Source of the DNA: Flavobacterium sp. SLB02
GTDB taxonomy: Bacteria > Bacteroidota > Bacteroidia > Flavobacteriales > Flavobacteriaceae
Direction: 5' to 3'
Assembly (NCBI RefSeq): GCF_009664855.1
Contig: NZ_CP045928.1
Span: 2,058,522 to 2,122,521, forward strand
DNA: 64,000 nt
Made by a program: the position numbers and the translations under genes. Under the pieces are notes generated by a model. The model searched no databases. It was given only the letters and a program-made list of their open reading frames with translations, and was not told the DNA's origin. Positions within the stretch are counted from its first letter, which is position 1. Each line of letters opens with the position of its first letter. Below, one piece after another: positions 34,513 to 43,787 of this stretch.

Positions 34513-34980
34513 TTATTTTAGTTGGTTTACGATATCCTGTAATTTGTTGTGTGCCATATTAATTCCTTGTGCAAAAGGCAATTTTAACATTTGATCCCTA
34601 AGATCGACTGATTTATAAATAACATGCATCGTCAGTTTACTCGTTTCCTCAGAAACTGATTCGAAATCTAAAAATTCAAGCTGAGCGGCAAAAGGGGAGT
34701 TCTCCATTTCAAATGTTCGTGTAATTCTCTCATTTGGACTATATTCATGAATTACTCCATTGGCTTTAAACACAACATTACCGCGAGGATCACTTGTCTC
34801 AAACTGATAACCGCCATATTTCTTATTTTCGAGTTTAAGTACTTTTGTACTCATCCATTGCGCTACAATTTCAGGCTCGGTATACGCTTTGAAAAGCAAT
34901 TCTAACGGAAGATCAAATTCTCTTGTAATTACAAGATCCTGCTGACCATCTTTGGCATTAATTTTTGTTTTTAATTCCAT
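34513..34980 (-). CDS. SRPBCC (AHSA1-type) protein
   Basis: 155 residues, one START-like cavity domain: DLVITREFDLPLELLFKAYT, EPEIVAQWMS, YQFETSDPRGNVVFKANGVI, TMHVIYKSVDLRD. Binds a hydrophobic ligand or acts as a chaperone-like factor. 6 bp gaps to both neighbours; classical partner of an ArsR regulator. Confidence 0.93.
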   Translation of the reverse strand: MELKTKINAKDGQQDLVITREFDLPLELLFKAYTEPEIVAQWMSTKVLKLENKKYGGYQFETSDPRGNVVFKANGVIHEYSPNERITRTFEMENSPFAAQLEFLDFESVSEETSKLTMHVIYKSVDLRDQMLKLPFAQGINMAHNKLQDIVNQLK

Positions 34981-34986
34981 AGTAGT

Positions 34987-35310
34987 TTATTGTTTAGGTT
35001 TGTAGTTTTTCATTATACTTTCTAATTTATTAAATCGATCGTCCCACATTTGGCGAAAAGGTTCAATAAAATCTGCTACTTCTTTCATTTTTTTCGCATT
35101 GGTGAGATAATAAATTTCCCTACCATTTTGATGCTGACTCAGCAATTCACATTCTGTAAGGATCTGAATATGTTTTGAAATCGTCTGTCGTGACGAATCG
35201 AAATTTTCTGCTATAACACCGGGTGTCATCGCTTGTATCGCAACTAAACTTAATATTGCCCTGCGGGTAGGGTCGGCTATGGCCTGAAATACATCTCTAC
35301 GAATTTCCAT
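34987..35310 (-). CDS. ArsR-family regulator
   Basis: 107 residues from the ATG at 35310. An earlier in-frame ATG at 35358 is refuted by the promoter, whose -7 box lies at 35336-35329, inside that extension. Winged helix: [50 protein letters not shown]. No metal-binding Cys motif, as in the SRPBCC-linked subgroup. It heads the nine-gene operon and probably represses it through the two operators at 35314-35354. Confidence 0.92.
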   Translation of the reverse strand: MEIRRDVFQAIADPTRRAILSLVAIQAMTPGVIAENFDSSRQTISKHIQILTECELLSQHQNGREIYYLTNAKKMKEVADFIEPFRQMWDDRFNKLESIMKNYKPKQ

Positions 35311-35313
35311 TGT

Positions 35314-35358
35314 GCAGTTATTTGACTGCAAATATAATGCAGTTATTTGACTGCGCAA
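35314..35358 (-). promoter_or_regulatory. ArsR operon promoter with twin operators
   Basis: Minus strand TTG (35358-35356), 19-bp spacer, TATATTTG (35336-35329). Two copies of the palindrome-like GCAGTTATTTGACTGC (35314-35329 and 35339-35354), 25 bp apart, fill the spacer and the start region, which fits repression by the ArsR protein. Confidence 0.75.
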
Positions 35359-35502
35359 ATTTTAAACAGCTTTTATTTACTAATAGTCAACTACTTAAAA
35401 TAAAAACATTTAAAAATGAATTATTTTTGAAAGTGATTAGAATAAAAAACCCCTAAAGTTTATTAGACTTCAGAGGCTTTAAAAGGCTGTTCTTTCTAGT
35501 TT

Positions 35503-36414
35503 TTATCTTTCGCAAAAACATTTTTCATTTATATCCAAAAGTTGGCTTTCTTTAGATGTCCATTCAATTTTACACTCTTTTGGTAAAGAATTGGTTATGT
35601 CATTTTTCTCTTTTTCACTCAAATCATCTTCAGAGATCCAAACGTTAGTTAGTTTTGATTTCTTTAAACCAGATGGAATTGATCTCAAATTCATGCCAAC
35701 GAGATACAAATTCTGTAGATTTTTTAGTTTGGCAATCTCTTTTGGCAGAACTGCAATTTTTGTTTTGGTTAATTCTAAACTTTCAAGTTCAGTAAGTTTT
35801 AGAATTTCTTCAGGAAAAGTCTCGATTGGTAAACCTTTCAAAGAAAGAATTTTTATTTTTTTTAAATTTTCGAAACTTGCAGGTAATTGTGTTATTTCGT
35901 TGTAACCAATATTAAGGTATTGTATCTCATTGTTTACAGGAATGACAGGTAATTTAGTTAATTTATTTCCGCAAATGCCAACCGATTGTAGGGTAGGGTT
36001 TGAAAAAAAAAGTTCTGGTAATACTGATAATCCACAATTATAGATATAGACTTTTTTTAAGGCTTTTAGTGCTGTAAAGTTTGAAGGAAGCGAACTCAGA
36101 TACCAGGAGTAACTAATAGTAATGGTTTCTAAATTGGCAAAATTCTCAAAATCTCTTGATTGAGAAACACCTTTAGAAAAATGAAGATTTAAATTGACCA
36201 GATTCGGAAAATAAGTTTTACTTCTTAAAAAATCATTTGCATCTGATTTTTCTATATCCAACGTTTTTACATCATTAGCTCTTTCCAGTGCAACAGAATA
36301 GGTAGTGTAATAACCATTTCCATTTCGCGTATCATCTTCAGCAACAACATCATATATTTGCCCTGAGACATTACAGGTGATCATAAAATAAACCAGAATT
36401 AGTGCGTTTTTCAT
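35503..36414 (-). CDS. Leucine-rich repeat exported protein
   Basis: 303 residues with a signal peptide (MITCNVSGQ). About nine leucine-rich repeats from about 75 to 275, e.g. LQSVGICGNKLTKLPVIP, EIQYLNIGYNEITQLPAS, LESLELTKTKIAVLPKEI, LQNLYLVGMNLRSIPSG. They form a binding surface; the partner is unknown. A Cys-containing tail (EKCFCER) ends the protein. Single gene. Confidence 0.9.
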   Translation of the reverse strand: MKNALILVYFMITCNVSGQIYDVVAEDDTRNGNGYYTTYSVALERANDVKTLDIEKSDANDFLRSKTYFPNLVNLNLHFSKGVSQSRDFENFANLETITISYSWYLSSLPSNFTALKALKKVYIYNCGLSVLPELFFSNPTLQSVGICGNKLTKLPVIPVNNEIQYLNIGYNEITQLPASFENLKKIKILSLKGLPIETFPEEILKLTELESLELTKTKIAVLPKEIAKLKNLQNLYLVGMNLRSIPSGLKKSKLTNVWISEDDLSEKEKNDITNSLPKECKIEWTSKESQLLDINEKCFCER

Positions 36415-36506
36415 CGATTTTTAAATTATAAGTACTAATTAAACACTGTAAATATAATTTTAAATACTAGATATTTCCCTGCTGTAAAATTTATTTTTTA
36501 TTGTTT

Positions 36507-36543
36507 AAAAACCTTTCAAAATTCTCTGATCCTGAAAGGTTTC
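36507..36543. terminator. Terminator between ABC-F and LRR genes
   Basis: AAACCTTTCA/TGAAAGGTTT hairpin 18 bp after the ABC-F stop codon. Confidence 0.6.
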
Positions 36544-36560
36544 ATGAAAATTGACAGCCT

Positions 36561-38147
36561 TTAAAGTACAATAGTTCTTTCTGTATTAATTTCTTCCAGA
36601 AAAGACTCATCATGAGAAACCACAATTAGTGTTCCCTGATATTCATTGATGGCTGCAGTAAGGATTTCAACATTCTGAATATCCAGATTATTTGTAGGTT
36701 CGTCTAATATGATGATGTCTGGCGATTCGTTTTTAATCGTTAAGCAACAAAGCATCAATCGCATTTTTTCGCCTCCACTTAAAGCACTACAAGGTTTATC
36801 CCAGTATTCTTTATCGAATAAAAAGCGATTTAACCTCATTTTGATCTCATGTTCTTCTAAGCCCGAAGCATTAAATTGCTGTGCCTGATCGTAAACTTTG
36901 AGTTTATTATTAATAAGGGAATAATCCTGATCGATATAAACCGATTTATTCTCTGCAGTATACACCGTTCCCGACTTTGGGGTCAATTTTCCTAATATAA
37001 TTTTAATAAGGGTGGTTTTACCTGATCCGTTCTTTCCATTAAGCGCAATTCTTTCTCCGCTTGTGATTTCTACACTTAAATCTTTCTTCCAAAGTAATTC
37101 CTCTTTATAGCTAAAGTTAAGGGCATTTGCCTTAAAAAGAATCTTGCCTTTGTGTAAAACCGAATCATCAAAGCCAAATTTCATCTGATCGATATCGGGC
37201 AGGGCAGAGCGTAGTTCACGTAATTCTTTCGAAATACCATCTATTTTTTCTACATGAACACTTTTGAGTTTCGAAGAACTATTTTCGGCGTTATTACGCA
37301 ATGTATTCATCATAATACGTGCAACACCCGATTTTTCCTGTTTCTTTTTGCCTCTTGCATCCAGTTTTTGCTGCCTTTCCAGAGTTTCACGTTCTTTTTC
37401 TTTGGCTTTTTTCAAGGCTTTCTCTTTACTTTGTAAATCCTGGTTTAAAGCATTATTTTCAACTTGTTTCTGCTCAGCATAAAAATCGTAATTCCCACCA
37501 TAAATAGTAATCCCGCGTTTACTTAGTTCGTATACGATATTTAAAAGATTGAGCAGTTTTCGATCATGACTTACAATAATTAAACTACTGTTTGTAGAGG
37601 TAATAAAGTGATACAACAATTCTCTTGTTGCTTTGTCAAGATGATTACTGGGTTCATCAAGCAAAACCAATTCCGGTTCGTGAATTAAAATACCCGCCAG
37701 GAAAACTTTTGTTTTTTGTCCTCCGCTTAAGTTTTCAATTTTTTGGGTCAAATCCAGATCAGATAATTGCCAATACTTTAACGCATTGTTGCAACGTTCC
37801 TCAATAGTCCAGTCATCATTTAGGACAGTCAGATTTTCTTCAGTAACATTCCCATCCAGAATTTCTTTAAAAGCATTGAGCTTATCATGAACGCGTAAAG
37901 CTTCGGAAATTGTAAAATGATTGTATTGTCCAAAAATTTGCGGAATGTAATAAGGTTCAGAATTCACTCTTAAATCTCCGTTTGATGGCTGTAATTCGCC
38001 CGCAATGATTTTTAACAAGGTCGATTTTCCTACTCCGTTATTACCAATTAGCGCTATTTTTTCCTGATTATTTACTGTAAAACTAATATTGTCAAACAAT
38101 AAATCACTGTTGTTGTGTTTATATGAAATGTTTTGTAGAGTAAGCAT
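36561..38147 (-). CDS. ABC-F ATPase (ribosome-associated type)
   Basis: 528 residues, two ABC domains without membrane part. First: GNNGVGKST near 36, LSGGQKTKV, LLDEPSNHLD. Second: GKNGSGKTT near 377, LSGGEKMRL, ILDEPTNNLD. Between them a Lys/Glu-rich coiled linker (about 245-290) typical of ABC-F proteins acting on the ribosome's exit/E site. Translation factor or antibiotic-protection role; the subfamily cannot be fixed by eye. Confidence 0.93.
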   Translation of the reverse strand: MLTLQNISYKHNNSDLLFDNISFTVNNQEKIALIGNNGVGKSTLLKIIAGELQPSNGDLRVNSEPYYIPQIFGQYNHFTISEALRVHDKLNAFKEILDGNVTEENLTVLNDDWTIEERCNNALKYWQLSDLDLTQKIENLSGGQKTKVFLAGILIHEPELVLLDEPSNHLDKATRELLYHFITSTNSSLIIVSHDRKLLNLLNIVYELSKRGITIYGGNYDFYAEQKQVENNALNQDLQSKEKALKKAKEKERETLERQQKLDARGKKKQEKSGVARIMMNTLRNNAENSSSKLKSVHVEKIDGISKELRELRSALPDIDQMKFGFDDSVLHKGKILFKANALNFSYKEELLWKKDLSVEITSGERIALNGKNGSGKTTLIKIILGKLTPKSGTVYTAENKSVYIDQDYSLINNKLKVYDQAQQFNASGLEEHEIKMRLNRFLFDKEYWDKPCSALSGGEKMRLMLCCLTIKNESPDIIILDEPTNNLDIQNVEILTAAINEYQGTLIVVSHDESFLEEINTERTIVL

Positions 38148-38357
38148 AATTTCTTTCTATAAAGATGAATAAATAGAGTAACCGCGATTGCCGTTTACTC
38201 TTTAAATTGCCTGAAAGAAATTATTTTTCACATAAAATACTGCGTTTATTTAAGATGGCAAAGATACAATTTGCGTTTTATTTCTACTAAAAAAAGAAGA
38301 AATTAATAAAATGATTCAATTTAAAACATTCAAAGAATGATACGTTCGCTCTAAAAT

Positions 38358-38397
38358 AAAAAAACCACGCTGCAGTTATTACAGAGTGGTTTTTATA
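38358..38397. terminator. Terminator of the small lipoprotein gene
   Basis: AAAACCAC/GTGGTTTT arms with A and T flanks, 17 bp after the stop at 38414. Confidence 0.6.
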
Positions 38398-38413
38398 ATT
38401 ATAAAAACTCAGT

Positions 38414-38782
38414 TTATATTTTTTTGAGTGTAATTTTCATCTCTTTGCTGTCTAATATCAGTTGATCATCTGTTATAATGCTTTCACAAGGATATGGGGT
38501 TCCCGTTTCATCTTTTATCACTAAGCTCTTTCCGCCTTTTGTCAATGCAAAAGTACCATTATTTATTTCATTTTGTAAATATCCTGTTACGTGACCATCT
38601 TCTGTAAAAGTCAGCGTTCCGTTAGTCAGAATCACATTTTTTAAAGAATCAGAAAGCGGTATTTTAGGTTCAACAGCAGTGATTTTCCAAGAGTTTACCA
38701 GTTTATTGCGACCTTTATGGCATGAAATCATTAATACTGCTAATAATGCAATTGCGAAGATAAATAAGTTAGATTTTCTCAT
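38414..38782 (-). CDS. Small lipoprotein, lipocalin-like
   Basis: 122 residues from the ATG at 38782 (in-frame ATG at 38806 is possible but adds residues before the signal). Lipobox VLMISC near 16-21, then NKLVNSWKITAVEPKIPL and TNGTLTFTEDGHVTGYLQNE, the pattern of lipocalin-like small lipoproteins in Bacteroidota. Function unknown. Confidence 0.8.
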   Translation of the reverse strand: MRKSNLFIFAIALLAVLMISCHKGRNKLVNSWKITAVEPKIPLSDSLKNVILTNGTLTFTEDGHVTGYLQNEINNGTFALTKGGKSLVIKDETGTPYPCESIITDDQLILDSKEMKITLKKI

Positions 38783-38806
38783 GATTTTGTGATTAAAGTT
38801 AGACAA

Positions 38807-39298
38807 GAGAAAATTACAAAATTATTTTTAATTAAAAATCTAAAAATCAAATATTTACAAATTAATAAGTAATTAAACTTACAAAATAGTATTTAGATTG
38901 CGGATTTTAGAATTTAGATTAGAAAATAATTTAACCGCAATCCCGCGATAGCTATCGGGAGCAAAGGAATTATAAATATAATTTTTTATAAAATGCAAAG
39001 ATCGCAACGCATTACCACATCACCCGTATCCATTGTAGAGACTCAAAGCAGTGCCTTTACGTCAGGTATAAGACGCATTGCTACGCGTCCTACGTTAAAA
39101 CTGGTGTTATTAGAAAATCTGAGATTTGGATTTTCAGGAACCTGAAATTTGGAATTTAATACCGAAAATTTGCGATTAGAATTAAAAAAAATCCGTGTCA
39201 AACCCGTTCAATCCTCCAAATCTTCGGGCAAAAAATATTCGTCTCTACAGAAAACCTTTAAACCTTTGCCACTTTGTCCCTTTGAACCTCAAAAAAAA
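38807..39298. other. Intergenic, repeat-rich
   Basis: 492 bp without a credible gene. Contains a hairpin TCCCGCGATAGCTATCGGGA (38940-38960), a decayed REP-like palindrome near 39034-39105 (GTAGAG...GACGCATTGCTACGCGTC) and, from about 39180, the reverse complement of a composite repeat also found at 43013-43170. These include the segments AAACCTTTAAACCTTTGCCA and TTTGAACCTC. Confidence 0.6.
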
Positions 39299-40231
39299 CT
39301 ATTTCAAAGTCAACGCCCCCAAGATTTCTTCGTACATAAATGGTCCACCAGGATATTTGGCAGTATAATCAAGGTTCATCCAGACCTGACCGCGTTCATC
39401 GATATGATAATGAATCTTTTTACCGTAACTTTCTTTTACAAAAAGTACATTCTTGATTAAATAATTGACCTTTTCCAGATCGATCATAGAACCAATCAGG
39501 ATTTCGGGATAAATATGTCCTTTAGTATGAATTAGCCTTGGAGTTCCGCCAATAGATCGAATCGCAGCAGCCATTAAAATAGAATGGTCATCACAATCAC
39601 CCGAAAAATATTCTAATGATTCGCTCGCCGTAGCAATATAATCGCCTTCTTTGGGATCGTTTACATAATTCCAGCGGCTATTAATCTCTTTAAACACAGC
39701 AAAACACTGAATAATGGTTCTGTAATCAGAATATCCTTTTATGCCTTTAAAATGCTTTGTCGTAGCCATTATAGCGAAATTTCGAACCTTTGGATTCTGA
39801 TACTCGATGGCATTGATGATTTTTGATTTATTAGGAAACGGAAGAAGCTTTGCCACAATAATATCCTGCGGAAAAGGATTATCAGACATGGTATAAATCA
39901 TCGAATTATAATCTTCGGAGATTTCGCTAAAACCATAATTCCCTATAACACTTCCGTAAATTAAAACCAATAAATACAATGCTATACATAAAAGTATTAT
40001 GGTTCGAAGGTACATTAACAGAAAGAAAATGGCAGCAAAAACAAATATGAAGATAAATACACGATCGAGATTAAAAGCCCACTCTAAATCGATCAGGTTT
40101 TGATGCAGTATGATAAAAATCGGGATCGTAATCAAAAGACTCAACAGCATAATAATAATCCTGTCCCAGGGAGATTTCACCTGTAGTTTGGATTTTAATT
40201 GCGGAAAGTCAATTTTAGGGAATTTTATCAT
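39299..40231 (-). CDS. Membrane protein with transglutaminase-like domain
   Basis: 310 residues. Three membrane segments within about 25-115, then a transglutaminase-like fold: YIATASESLEYFSGDCDDHS (active Cys in GDCDDH), GGTPRLIHTKGHIYPEIL (His). Likely a cysteine peptidase or acyltransferase with its active domain outside the cytoplasm. The end of the gene overlaps the composite repeat of the intergenic stretch to its right. Downstream of the NMT1-like gene by 21 bp, so perhaps co-transcribed. Confidence 0.85.
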   Translation of the reverse strand: MIKFPKIDFPQLKSKLQVKSPWDRIIIMLLSLLITIPIFIILHQNLIDLEWAFNLDRVFIFIFVFAAIFFLLMYLRTIILLCIALYLLVLIYGSVIGNYGFSEISEDYNSMIYTMSDNPFPQDIIVAKLLPFPNKSKIINAIEYQNPKVRNFAIMATTKHFKGIKGYSDYRTIIQCFAVFKEINSRWNYVNDPKEGDYIATASESLEYFSGDCDDHSILMAAAIRSIGGTPRLIHTKGHIYPEILIGSMIDLEKVNYLIKNVLFVKESYGKKIHYHIDERGQVWMNLDYTAKYPGGPFMYEEILGALTLK

Positions 40232-40252
40232 AAGAATTCAAAAAGCAAGTAT

Positions 40253-41104
40253 TTAAAGCGCTTTTACCGTTTCAACAAAAGTACTTTTTTTATCAATAAT
40301 TCCCAGATCAAATAACTGATTTTGAATTTTTATGAATGATTTTTCACTTAAATTCTTCTGAGACCATTGAGTCAGTTTCAGCCATTCCTGAATATCTTCA
40401 ATTTTTTGATTGAAAAGCTCTGATAATGTTTTGTCTATATTTGGAATCTGAGTAAAATCGTGGGTTGTTTTGTTTATTATTTCTAATATTTTCTCGACAA
40501 TTTTTGGGTTCTTTTTTAAGAATTCATCACGAACGGTAATCACAAATGATGGCCATGGAGTAGGGCAGTCGCCAACCCTTCTGAAAATTCCCTGATCCAC
40601 AAGTGGTTTGGTCATAAAACGCTCCCACATAAAGTAATCTGCAGTTCCTTTTGTCAGGGCATCAACAGCTCCGTCGATGGTATTGATAATTTCAAATTGT
40701 AGGTTATCCGTTTTCCAGCCATTGTCATGTGCATTCACATACGCCATTAACTGAGATCCTGAACCTATTCTTGAAATCGCTACTTTTTTATCCTTAAGAT
40801 CTTTTACAGTATGAAAATCTGATTTTGCAGCAACATGAATTCCCCAGATCAAAGGCGATTGTACATACACCTGCACAATTTTACTTGGATTTCCGGCAAC
40901 AATATCTTTTACAATTCCTTCGGTTAAGATTACGGCAATATCCGCTTCGCCATCACGAAGCATCTGACACATTTTACCGGTTCCTTCAGGAATGTTTTTC
41001 CATTGTAAATCTATGTTTTCTGCTTCAAATTCGCCATTTTCGATGCATAAATGCCATGGCAAATTGAAGTGTTCCGGGACACCTACAATTTTTACAGTTT
41101 TCAT
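40253..41104 (-). CDS. NMT1/SsuA-like substrate-binding protein without signal peptide
   Basis: 283 residues. Type-2 periplasmic binding fold: KIVGVPEHFNLPWHLCIENG, EADIAVILTEGIVKDIVAGN, KDLKDKKVAISRIGSGSQLM, AVDALTKGTADYFMWERF. No signal peptide or lipobox: the fold begins at residue 3, and no permease or ATPase gene is near. So it is probably a cytoplasmic relative, perhaps an enzyme or sensor, rather than a transporter part. Confidence 0.82.
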   Translation of the reverse strand: MKTVKIVGVPEHFNLPWHLCIENGEFEAENIDLQWKNIPEGTGKMCQMLRDGEADIAVILTEGIVKDIVAGNPSKIVQVYVQSPLIWGIHVAAKSDFHTVKDLKDKKVAISRIGSGSQLMAYVNAHDNGWKTDNLQFEIINTIDGAVDALTKGTADYFMWERFMTKPLVDQGIFRRVGDCPTPWPSFVITVRDEFLKKNPKIVEKILEIINKTTHDFTQIPNIDKTLSELFNQKIEDIQEWLKLTQWSQKNLSEKSFIKIQNQLFDLGIIDKKSTFVETVKAL

Positions 41105-41185
41105 TTTAGTTTAAGTTTAAGTTTGGTAAGCGTATTCTAAGTTTAGTTTTTTTCTAATTATCTAATTATCATATTGAAATATTAT

Positions 41186-41659
41186 CTAATTTTTCAACAA
41201 ATCTGTTCTGTGTTTTTCAGAAAGGCAAGGTTCTGCAAATTCTATTATCGAATTTGACTCATATTCATCTAATAAGCTTTTTACAATCGAATAGTCAACA
41301 TTTTTGACAATTTCAACTGCAAAAAAAGTATCATTCAAACCTTCTGATATACAATTGATTGCTTTTAATTTTCCTCTGATTATTTCCTTGTCAAATCCTT
41401 CTTCTAAGATTAAAACCTGAACGATCGAATTACCGGAATTTTCTATTGTTTCCCTGTGTATCAGCGTTTTTTCATCTTCATCATATTCTGCACGAAAAAT
41501 ATCGTCAGTTGCAATCAAAGGCCCAAAAAATGGGATGTTATCTAATTTAAAATATCCCTTCTCCAGATCTTTAATTTCTGCCCACATGGTCTCTGAAACA
41601 ATTTCTTCCAGATAAGTACTATAATATTTAAACAATATCTTTTTATGCGTTTCTGCCAT
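41186..41659 (-). CDS. DUF4265-type protein
   Basis: 157 residues: HKKILFKYYSTYLEEIVSET, MWAEIKDLEKGYFKLDNIPF, YFKLDNIPFFGPLIATDDIF, FRAEYDEDEKTLIHRE. These match the DUF4265 pattern; role unknown. Its start codon overlaps the stop of the DinB gene by one base, so the two are translationally coupled. Confidence 0.8.
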   Translation of the reverse strand: MAETHKKILFKYYSTYLEEIVSETMWAEIKDLEKGYFKLDNIPFFGPLIATDDIFRAEYDEDEKTLIHRETIENSGNSIVQVLILEEGFDKEIIRGKLKAINCISEGLNDTFFAVEIVKNVDYSIVKSLLDEYESNSIIEFAEPCLSEKHRTDLLKN

Positions 41660-42096
41660 TATCTAATTTGGTTTATGTGGTGTTCTAAATGAGTTACGTA
41701 ATCAGTCATCAGAAATTTTAAATCAATAATCGATCCATCACTCAAAACAATTTTATAATCTAAAGCCTCATTATCAACAGATTTCATAATTCTGATAATC
41801 TGTTTGTTGATCACAAACCACAATTGTGTCAATTCATCAATATCCATTGTTTGATATTGATTTAAATTTACTAAATCTATTTGGTTATATGGCCTGTGCT
41901 GATAAGGTTTTTCTACATAATTTATTTCTGTAAAACGCACCAGATTATGAATAGCTGAATCTGTCAAATGGCCTAAAATTTCTTTTTTAGACCATTTTCC
42001 AGATATTTTAGCTTCTAAAATCTCACTGCTTATCGTTGGAAAATAATTGACATTCTCATTCAATAATCTTTCAAATTTAAGAATAGCGTCTTCCAT
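41659..42096 (-). CDS. DinB-family protein
   Basis: 145 residues, four-helix DinB fold: KWSKKEILGHLTDSAIHNLV (first His), NQIDLVNLNQYQTMDIDELT and the end LMTDYVTHLEHHINQI with the last His residues. These metal-binding proteins often act as thiol transferases; the substrate is unknown. Coupled to the DUF4265 gene. Confidence 0.88.
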   Translation of the reverse strand: MEDAILKFERLLNENVNYFPTISSEILEAKISGKWSKKEILGHLTDSAIHNLVRFTEINYVEKPYQHRPYNQIDLVNLNQYQTMDIDELTQLWFVINKQIIRIMKSVDNEALDYKIVLSDGSIIDLKFLMTDYVTHLEHHINQIR

Positions 42097-42131
42097 AAAT
42101 TATCTCATTTTCTAATTGACTAATTCGCTAA

Positions 42132-43001
42132 TTACTGCTGAGCCAGTTTATTCAACGTATATGTAATCAATTCATCAACTGCTTTGTACGGATCTTCACT
42201 AAAAGTTCCCGTTGCACGGTTGGCAATAATAGCATTCAATGACAATGCATTATGTCCTAAAAGCGCAGAAAGTCCATATATCGCAGCCGTTTCCATCTCT
42301 AAATTAGTGATTCTTTCGTCATTAAAACTAAAATTATCCATTTTACTGTTTAATTCTTCGTCCTGAATATTCAAACGCAATACACGCCCTTGCGGCCCGT
42401 AAAAACCACCAGCAGTTGCAGTAATACCTTTAAATATTTTATCTGATTCAATTATTTTTTCTAATTTTTCAGAACATGCAATTGCATAAGGTCTTCCTTT
42501 TTTAATATCCCAAGTAGTGTGATGTATAAAAGCATCCTCAATAGCAGCATTAGCAACTTCATCGATCAGGTAGGAGCGAAGCATATTGTCCAGTCCCAAT
42601 CCGAATTTTGACATTACAAAACTATCGACAGGAATATCAGCCTGTAAAGAACCTGAAGTTCCAATTCTTATAATATTCAAAGAAGTAAGCTCTTCTTTTG
42701 GCTGACGTGTTTTTAAATCGATGTTTACCAAAGCATCTAATTCGTTTACCACAATATCAATATTGTCAGGACCAATTCCGGTTGACATTACAGATATCCT
42801 TTTGCCTTTATAAATTCCCGTCTGGGTTTTAAATTCTCTTTTTTGCGTCGAAAATTCAATCGAATCAAAAAACTGAGTAATTTTCTCCACTCTGTTTTGG
42901 TCTCCAACAAAAATTATATCGTTTGCTATATGCTCCGGAAGTAAGTTTAAGTGATAAACGCTTCCGTCTGGATTAAGTATTAATTCTGAATTTTGTATCA
43001 T
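42132..43001 (-). CDS. Nucleoside phosphorylase (uridine/purine type)
   Basis: 289 residues. PNP/UDP fold: FVGDQNRVEKITQFF at the start, STGIGPDNIDIVVNELDAL, IRIGTSGSLQADIPVDSFVM and NLEMETAAIYGLSALLGHNA with the conserved Glu. It splits nucleosides with phosphate for salvage. Base specificity not certain, uridine-like probable. Confidence 0.9.
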   Translation of the reverse strand: MIQNSELILNPDGSVYHLNLLPEHIANDIIFVGDQNRVEKITQFFDSIEFSTQKREFKTQTGIYKGKRISVMSTGIGPDNIDIVVNELDALVNIDLKTRQPKEELTSLNIIRIGTSGSLQADIPVDSFVMSKFGLGLDNMLRSYLIDEVANAAIEDAFIHHTTWDIKKGRPYAIACSEKLEKIIESDKIFKGITATAGGFYGPQGRVLRLNIQDEELNSKMDNFSFNDERITNLEMETAAIYGLSALLGHNALSLNAIIANRATGTFSEDPYKAVDELITYTLNKLAQQ

Positions 43002-43341
43002 ATTTTTTCTTTAAGGTTCAAAGTGACAAAGGTTCAAAGGTTCTGAGGTTCTGAGGTTTTCTTTTGGGGATGTTTTTTTGCCCACGGTTTTAACGGATTG
43101 AACAGATTGTCACAGATTTTTTTTCTTTAAGGTTCAAAGTTGCAAAGCGGCAAAGGTTCTAAGGTTTTACATATCTGAAATTATAATTTAAAAAAATCAA
43201 ATCTCAACAACCTAAAATTGAAAAGACAAAGCTTTGCATTCTTAGCCTTTTTGCAAAAAAAACTTCATTTATAATTCTTTGCGTGCTTTCCGGTTATTTT
43301 TTTTATTCAATCTAAAATCTAAAATCAATAATCTAAAATTA
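43002..43341. other. Intergenic, composite repeat
   Basis: 340 bp without a gene. From 43013 a low-complexity block with words AAGGTTCAAAG, GACAAAGGTTC and TCTGAGGTTCTGAGGTT, then GGATTGAACAGATTGTCACA and again TTAAGGTTCAAAGTTGCAAA. The reverse complement of the same composite is at 39180-39300. Confidence 0.6.
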
Positions 43342-43674
43342 TCACCCCCCAACTCTTTTTGTTTTAAATCCCTTTGCTTTCAGGATTTCCATTATTTTAT
43401 CACGATAATCGCCCTGAATAATAATCGAAGCATCTTTAAAAGTTCCGCCAACACTTAATTTTGTTTTAATTTCTTTGGCCAGAATTTTAAAATCTTCGTC
43501 AGATCCTTGGTAACCTTCAATAATGGTGGTGGCTTTTCCTTTTCGCTTTTCGAATTTACAAATCATAGGCTCTTTTTGAATATAAAGCACATGATCCTGC
43601 TCCTGAACTTCTTCAGGTTCGTTTGATTCTACGTGATCCGGGAATAAGTTTTTTAATTGATCTTGTAAGTCCAT
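43342..43674 (-). CDS. SUI1/eIF1-type translation factor (YciH-like)
   Basis: 110 residues, the common bacterial length. C-terminal SUI1 domain: KRKGKATTIIEGYQGSDEDF, LAKEIKTKLSVGGTFKDASI, IIQGDYRDKIMEILKAKGF. Homologues tune start-codon fidelity on the 30S subunit. Single gene. Confidence 0.93.
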   Translation of the reverse strand: MDLQDQLKNLFPDHVESNEPEEVQEQDHVLYIQKEPMICKFEKRKGKATTIIEGYQGSDEDFKILAKEIKTKLSVGGTFKDASIIIQGDYRDKIMEILKAKGFKTKRVGG

Positions 43675-43787
43675 AAATTTTTTATGCTAAAAAATAAATT
43701 TAAATAGTTTTAGTTTGTAAAAATTAAATTCCAAATCCCAATCATAATGTTGGAATTTGGAATTTTAATATTGGAATTTATTTAAGT

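Noticed and set aside
39149..39460. A 103-codon frame on the plus strand
   Set aside because: It is made of composite repeat sequence and the antisense of the transglutaminase-like gene.
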